From: Anaerolineae bacterium
GTDB lineage: Bacteria > Chloroflexota > Anaerolineae > Anaerolineales > E44-bin32
DNA: 8,347 nucleotides
Assembly: GCA_030598885.1 (NCBI GenBank)
Contig: JAUVOZ010000085.1
Span: forward strand, 1 to 8,347
Reading direction: 5' to 3'
Shown here piece after piece: positions 5,971 to 8,347 of the stretch. Position 1 is the stretch's first letter, and each line of letters opens with the position of its first letter. Below the pieces are notes generated by a model, which searched no databases, was not told the origin of the DNA, and worked only from the letters and a program-made list of their open reading frames with translations. The translations under genes and the position numbers were made by a program.

Positions 5971-6921
5971 TTGCGAATCGATGAAGTCAGAGCAGTAGAG
6001 GGCATTAAGACTTATCTACGACGAGTCTATGATGCGAGCGGCGCGAGCGGTGTCTTAATCGGCCTCAGTGGGGGCATCGATTCGACCGTTTTGTCGGCCT
6101 TAGCCGTCCAATCCCTGGGGAAGGGATCGGTTCATCTGGCCTATTTGTACGATCAACACAGCGAACAGACGCTTCGTCGTAATGCTCGGAGAATTTCCGC
6201 ATGGCTCGGACTCGAATTGGAAGAGAAATCCATCGAACCCGCCATGCGCAAGATGGGGGTTTATGACTCTATTGGTATGAGGATGACCTCGTTCTCTGGG
6301 CTTTTCAACCGCATGCTTCACCAGACCTACCGGTTCATCTTTAGGGAAAGTCCATTTCTTTCATCGCTCCGGTTGGGAAGTGCTGAGTCCTTAACCAAAA
6401 ACTTGGGAAGTCCGGGTTTTCGTGCCATCATCCGCCAACCCGAATCTGGGCTGAATGCAAGACACATTTACCGACGCCAGGTTCTTGAGGTAAAGGCCAG
6501 AGAACTAAATTTGCTCTTGCTCGGGGCCGCCAACCGATCTGAATGGTTCGTTGGTTGGTTTGTTAAGGACGGAATCGATGACCTCACCTTTCAACCCCTC
6601 AAGGGTCTTTATAAAACCCAGATCCGGCAGCTGGCAGCCTTTCTGGATGTTCCCGCAAGTGTAGTGGAACAGGCCCCATCGCCAGACATGATGAAAGGCA
6701 TCAGCGATGAGTTTGCTTTGGGTATCCGCTATAGCAAGATTGACCTGGTGCTGGATCATCTCGAGGGGGGATTGTCGAAGGAGAGCATCCTAGCCGCGGG
6801 CTGTACTGAAAACCAGATTCGCTTGGTGCAGGAGATGAAGCGACGTTCAGAATGGAAGAGAGCCGGGACACGGGCGCCGCCTCCGGTTAACGGCAGTCTT
6901 CCCGGAGGACTAAGGCTATAG
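5971..6921 (+). CDS. Divergent NAD synthase-like N-type ATP pyrophosphatase
   Basis: A cytoplasmic enzyme of the NadE superfamily, which adenylates a carboxylate and replaces AMP with ammonia (NaAD to NAD+ in true NadE). Seen: the PP-loop LSGGIDST (32-39), NAR (162-164), GAANRSEWFVGWF (185-197), KGLYKTQIRQLA (211-222), PSPDMMKGISDEFALGIRY (236-254) and a Ser/Lys/Arg-Pro tail, in the canonical order. No glutaminase domain is fused, so free ammonia or a partner would be needed. Differences from typical bacterial NadE are GTGNKSE to GAANRSE, the K-GDGA-D loop to KDGIDD, and GQTDE to GISDE. Residues about 95-160 are longer than usual, giving 316 residues against about 275. The start is uncertain: TTG 5971 has no close RBS, whereas CTG 5959 has AGGGA six bases upstream. 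It could be a true NadE or a paralogue with another substrate. Confidence 0.8.
   Translation: MRIDEVRAVEGIKTYLRRVYDASGASGVLIGLSGGIDSTVLSALAVQSLGKGSVHLAYLYDQHSEQTLRRNARRISAWLGLELEEKSIEPAMRKMGVYDSIGMRMTSFSGLFNRMLHQTYRFIFRESPFLSSLRLGSAESLTKNLGSPGFRAIIRQPESGLNARHIYRRQVLEVKARELNLLLLGAANRSEWFVGWFVKDGIDDLTFQPLKGLYKTQIRQLAAFLDVPASVVEQAPSPDMMKGISDEFALGIRYSKIDLVLDHLEGGLSKESILAAGCTENQIRLVQEMKRRSEWKRAGTRAPPPVNGSLPGGLRL
6880..6908 (+). other. Hairpin within the 3' end of the NadE-like gene
   Basis: CCTCCGG (6880-6886) and CCGGAGG (6902-6908) are perfectly complementary around a 15-base loop, inside the codons for the Pro/Gly-rich C-terminal tail. There is no T tract; it could stabilise the mRNA 3' end or attenuate read-through, or be incidental. 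Confidence 0.25.
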
Positions 6922-6982
6922 GTTTGGTGACCAAGTGCCAGACGGGATCAGATTTACATATCTGAGCTTTAAGGGGTTGAAA

Positions 6983-7036
6983 ATGGACACAACTCTGAAA
7001 GAGAAACTGCTCAAGACAAACGAGACGCCTAATTAG
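6983..7036 (+). CDS. Very short ORF (17 residues) upstream of the crotonase gene
   Basis: ATG 6983 has AAGGGG (6971-6976) with a 6-base spacer. The frame reads MDTTLKEKLLKTNETPN and ends at TAG 7034-7036, 13 bases before the ATG of the enoyl-CoA isomerase-like gene. The peptide is hydrophilic and weakly amphipathic. I do not recognise it. It may be a leader peptide for the next gene, the stub of a decayed gene, or chance. Confidence 0.28.
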   Translation: MDTTLKEKLLKTNETPN

Positions 7037-7049
7037 GAAACCTGTTAGC

Positions 7050-7811
7050 ATGGAAACAGATCCTCTCATTCTGGATTTCGAAAATGGAATTGCGATAGTA
7101 AAGCTAAATCGTGGAATCACCAACGCGATTAATCCGGATCTTGTTGCCAGTCTGACTTCAACTCTAAAGGATCTTAAGCATGATAGTGGGGTCCGCGGGT
7201 TAGTGTTATCTAGTTCTAATGAAAAGTTCTTTTCAATTGGCTTCGATATCCCATATTTATTCAACCTTCCACCAGACTCCTTTCGAAGCTTCTATCAATC
7301 CTTCGGTCGATTGTGCATTGATCTGCTGACAATTCCCAAACCAGTCATTTCTGCTATTCGTGGTCATGCTATTGCCGGTGGTTGTGTTTTAACGCTATGT
7401 TGCGATTACCGATTCATCTCAGAGGGACATAAGCTTATTGGCGTTAATGAGATCAAGTTAGGGGTTCCAGTTCCATTCGTTGCCGATTGTATACTCAGGA
7501 GGTTGATCGGATATCGAAAAGCGCGCGATATCATGGATAGTGGAGACTTCTTTGAACCTGACGAAGCATTAAATATAGGATTAGTAGATAAGGTAGTATC
7601 GTTAGGGGAGATTCTGCCCAAGTCGATAGAGGAAGCGGTAAAGCTGTCATCTGTATCTTCGAGTGCGTTTGCCGGGGTCAAGAATAATCGAGTGGAACCT
7701 ATAGAGGAAGAAATTATGGCTAAGTTGGGTGAGAAAGAGGATCTGTTTGTCGAGTGTTGGTATTCAGATATTGCCCGTAGTTTATTAAAAGAAGCTATAT
7801 CTAAATACTAA
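7050..7811 (+). CDS. Enoyl-CoA hydratase/isomerase family protein, delta3,delta2-enoyl-CoA isomerase-like
   Basis: A 253-residue crotonase-fold protein, the normal length for the family. It would act on acyl-CoA, most likely shifting a cis/trans-3 double bond to trans-2 during beta-oxidation of unsaturated fatty acids. The oxyanion-hole segments are FSIGFDI (61-67) and HAIAGGC (106-112). The catalytic region reads GVNEIKLGVPVPF (131-143). The NE-xK/Q-LG pattern, with a single general-base Glu134 and no second Glu in a GGTQRL block, is typical of mitochondrial-type delta3,delta2-enoyl-CoA isomerase rather than hydratase. The FEPDEALNIGLVDKVV segment (168-183) is also family-typical. ATG 7050 follows AGGA (7035-7038) at a long 11-base spacing. 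The gene is clearly more AT-rich than the NadE-like gene before it, which may hint at separate origin. No other beta-oxidation gene is in view. Confidence 0.85.
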   Translation: METDPLILDFENGIAIVKLNRGITNAINPDLVASLTSTLKDLKHDSGVRGLVLSSSNEKFFSIGFDIPYLFNLPPDSFRSFYQSFGRLCIDLLTIPKPVISAIRGHAIAGGCVLTLCCDYRFISEGHKLIGVNEIKLGVPVPFVADCILRRLIGYRKARDIMDSGDFFEPDEALNIGLVDKVVSLGEILPKSIEEAVKLSSVSSSAFAGVKNNRVEPIEEEIMAKLGEKEDLFVECWYSDIARSLLKEAISKY

Positions 7812-7822
7812 GTGGTTATAAT
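7812..7822 (+). promoter_or_regulatory. Promoter-like box GTGGTTATAAT, identical to one at 5869-5879
   Basis: A consensus TATAAT (7817-7822) sits directly after the stop codon of the isomerase gene. The preceding bases, GTGGT, are the same as those before the plus-strand TATAAT upstream of the NadE-like gene, giving an identical 11-mer. No good -35 is visible at either site. It could drive the cupin gene with a leader of about 175 bases. Confidence 0.42.
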
Positions 7823-7840
7823 AGAATGCTTCACGCTACA

Positions 7841-7963
7841 CTGGGACATCACCTTTCGAAGGAGCCGAAGGTTAAGCGCTAAGTCCAGGAGTTTTGGCGC
7901 CGAGAAATGCGCGGGGCACTTTCAGCTGGGCAGCCTGTCCTGGGCCCCTCAACTTTCAAGGGC
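7841..7963 (+). ncRNA. Candidate structured 5' leader of the cupin gene
   Basis: This gene-free spacer folds by eye into nested helices. CTGGGAC (7841-7847) pairs with GTCCAG (7883-7888) with one bulged G. It encloses ACCTTTCG (7851-7858) pairing with CGAAGGT (7866-7872) with one bulged T. GCGC 7897-7900 pairs with GCGC 7909-7912. GGGGC (7913-7917) can pair with GCCCC (7944-7948), and the overlapping CCCT (7946-7949) can instead pair with AGGG (7959-7962). Mutually exclusive pairing of this kind occurs in attenuators and riboswitches. No known riboswitch class or T-box motif is recognised, and no T tract is present. Confidence 0.3.
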
Positions 7964-8004
7964 TCGCAACCGCTCTCTGCCGTTCACAGAAAGGAAAAAG
8001 AAAC

Positions 8005-8322
8005 GTGGAACACGAGCACATGTCAAGTAACTTGGTTGATCTCGTTGATTACCAGCAGGGTTCAGTGGTGAGTAAGACACTCATCGGAAAGGAAACTGGA
8101 ACAGTTACCCTCTTCGCCTTCGACGACGGCCAAGGATTGAGCGAACACACCACACCGTTTGATGCCTTGGTCTGTGTGCTTGACGGGGTAGCTGAAATCA
8201 CGATAGCCGGCAATCCCACCACGGTAAGCCAAGGTGAAATGATCATCATGCCGGCCAACAAGCCTCACGCGCTGAAGGCTGTGCAAAGATTCAAGATGAT
8301 GTTGGTGATGATAAAGGATTAG
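8005..8322 (+). CDS. Small single-domain cupin protein
   Basis: A 105-residue cytoplasmic beta-barrel protein of the stand-alone cupin type common in anaerobic bacteria and archaea; its biochemical role is generally unknown. The start is GTG 8005, with AAGGAA (7991-7996) eight bases upstream. The sequence before it does not look coding, and ATG 8020 is a less well-spaced alternative. Cupin motif 1 is seen as GQGLSEHTTPFDALVCVLDG (42-61) and motif 2 as GEMIIMPANKPHAL (77-90). Of the usual metal ligands, His48 and His88 remain. The second His of HxH is Thr and the motif-1 Glu is replaced, so any metal site is reduced. The conserved core (EHT-PFDAL, MPAN-PHALKAV-RFKM) is typical of this subfamily. 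Another start codon follows three bases after the stop, implying an operon. Confidence 0.85.
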   Translation: MEHEHMSSNLVDLVDYQQGSVVSKTLIGKETGTVTLFAFDDGQGLSEHTTPFDALVCVLDGVAEITIAGNPTTVSQGEMIIMPANKPHALKAVQRFKMMLVMIKD

Positions 8323-8325
8323 GCA

Positions 8326-8347
8326 ATGAAACGAGCCCCTTTGGCCC
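8326..8347 (+). CDS. Start of an unidentified gene, truncated by the window edge
   Basis: ATG 8326 follows AAAGGA (8313-8318) at a 7-base spacing, three bases after the cupin stop. Seven codons are visible (MKRAPLA) before the sequence ends. The RBS and spacing make a co-transcribed gene likely, but nothing can be said about its product. Confidence 0.42.

Noticed and set aside
7894..8004. Upstream extension of the cupin to a TTG at 7894
   Set aside because: The added residues have no similarity to cupin N-termini and overlap the hairpin-rich leader; GTG 8005 has the RBS.
7812..8030. 72-codon plus-strand frame overlapping the cupin start
   Set aside because: Basic, low-complexity translation, no RBS, and it runs into the cupin gene in another frame.
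1..8347. CRISPR array, tRNA or rRNA genes, transposase, phage genes
   Set aside because: No regularly spaced direct repeats, no tRNA T-arm pattern with matching stems, and no recombinase motifs were seen on either strand.

Overview
The window looks like a chromosomal segment of a free-living, probably anaerobic bacterium with moderate GC content. The gene content is an ECF transporter subunit, an early-branching MetF, a Chloroflexota-style half-size ABC exporter, an ammonia-type NAD synthase relative and a small anaerobe-type cupin. This mix, and the use of TTG and GTG starts behind good Shine-Dalgarno sequences, would fit Chloroflexota (Dehalococcoidia/Anaerolineae) or a similar metagenomic lineage. 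That assignment is inference only; no rRNA or other marker is present.

Layout, left to right. Positions 2-208 hold the C-terminal end of an EcfT-like transmembrane protein (+). A 28-codon ORF with a strong RBS (284-370) overlaps, by the four bases ATGA, a 292-residue methylenetetrahydrofolate reductase (367-1245). Next is an unrecognised 263-residue protein (1295-2086) whose C-terminal half reads like an RNase H/RuvC-type fold. It is followed by an intergenic stretch with a duplicated motif, a 12-bp palindrome and a strong hairpin, then a 97-residue two-helix membrane protein (2275-2568). After 285 bases without a gene comes a complete half-size ABC exporter with a TTG start (2854-4620). The convergent gap 4621-4906 contains two hairpins nested inside a 12-bp imperfect inverted repeat.

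On the minus strand, 4907-5830 encodes a 307-residue protein with four TerB-type acidic loops. The divergent gap 5831-5970 contains two face-to-face TATAAT boxes that together form a perfect 8-bp inverted repeat. To the right are a divergent NAD synthase-like ATP pyrophosphatase (5971-6921), a 17-codon ORF (6983-7036), a delta3,delta2-enoyl-CoA isomerase-like crotonase (7050-7811), a 193-base leader-like spacer with nested hairpins, a cupin (8005-8322), and the first codons of another gene three bases after it.

The genes do not form one obvious pathway. The best-supported linkages are sORF-metF (translational overlap), TerB protein/NadE-like protein (shared divergent promoter region), and cupin/next gene (tight spacing). 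No CRISPR array, tRNA, rRNA, transposase or phage gene was seen. The most interesting items are the unknown RNase H-like protein, the divergent NadE homologue with an enlarged insert, the cupin leader with its repeated promoter box, and the MITE-like structured element between the convergent genes.
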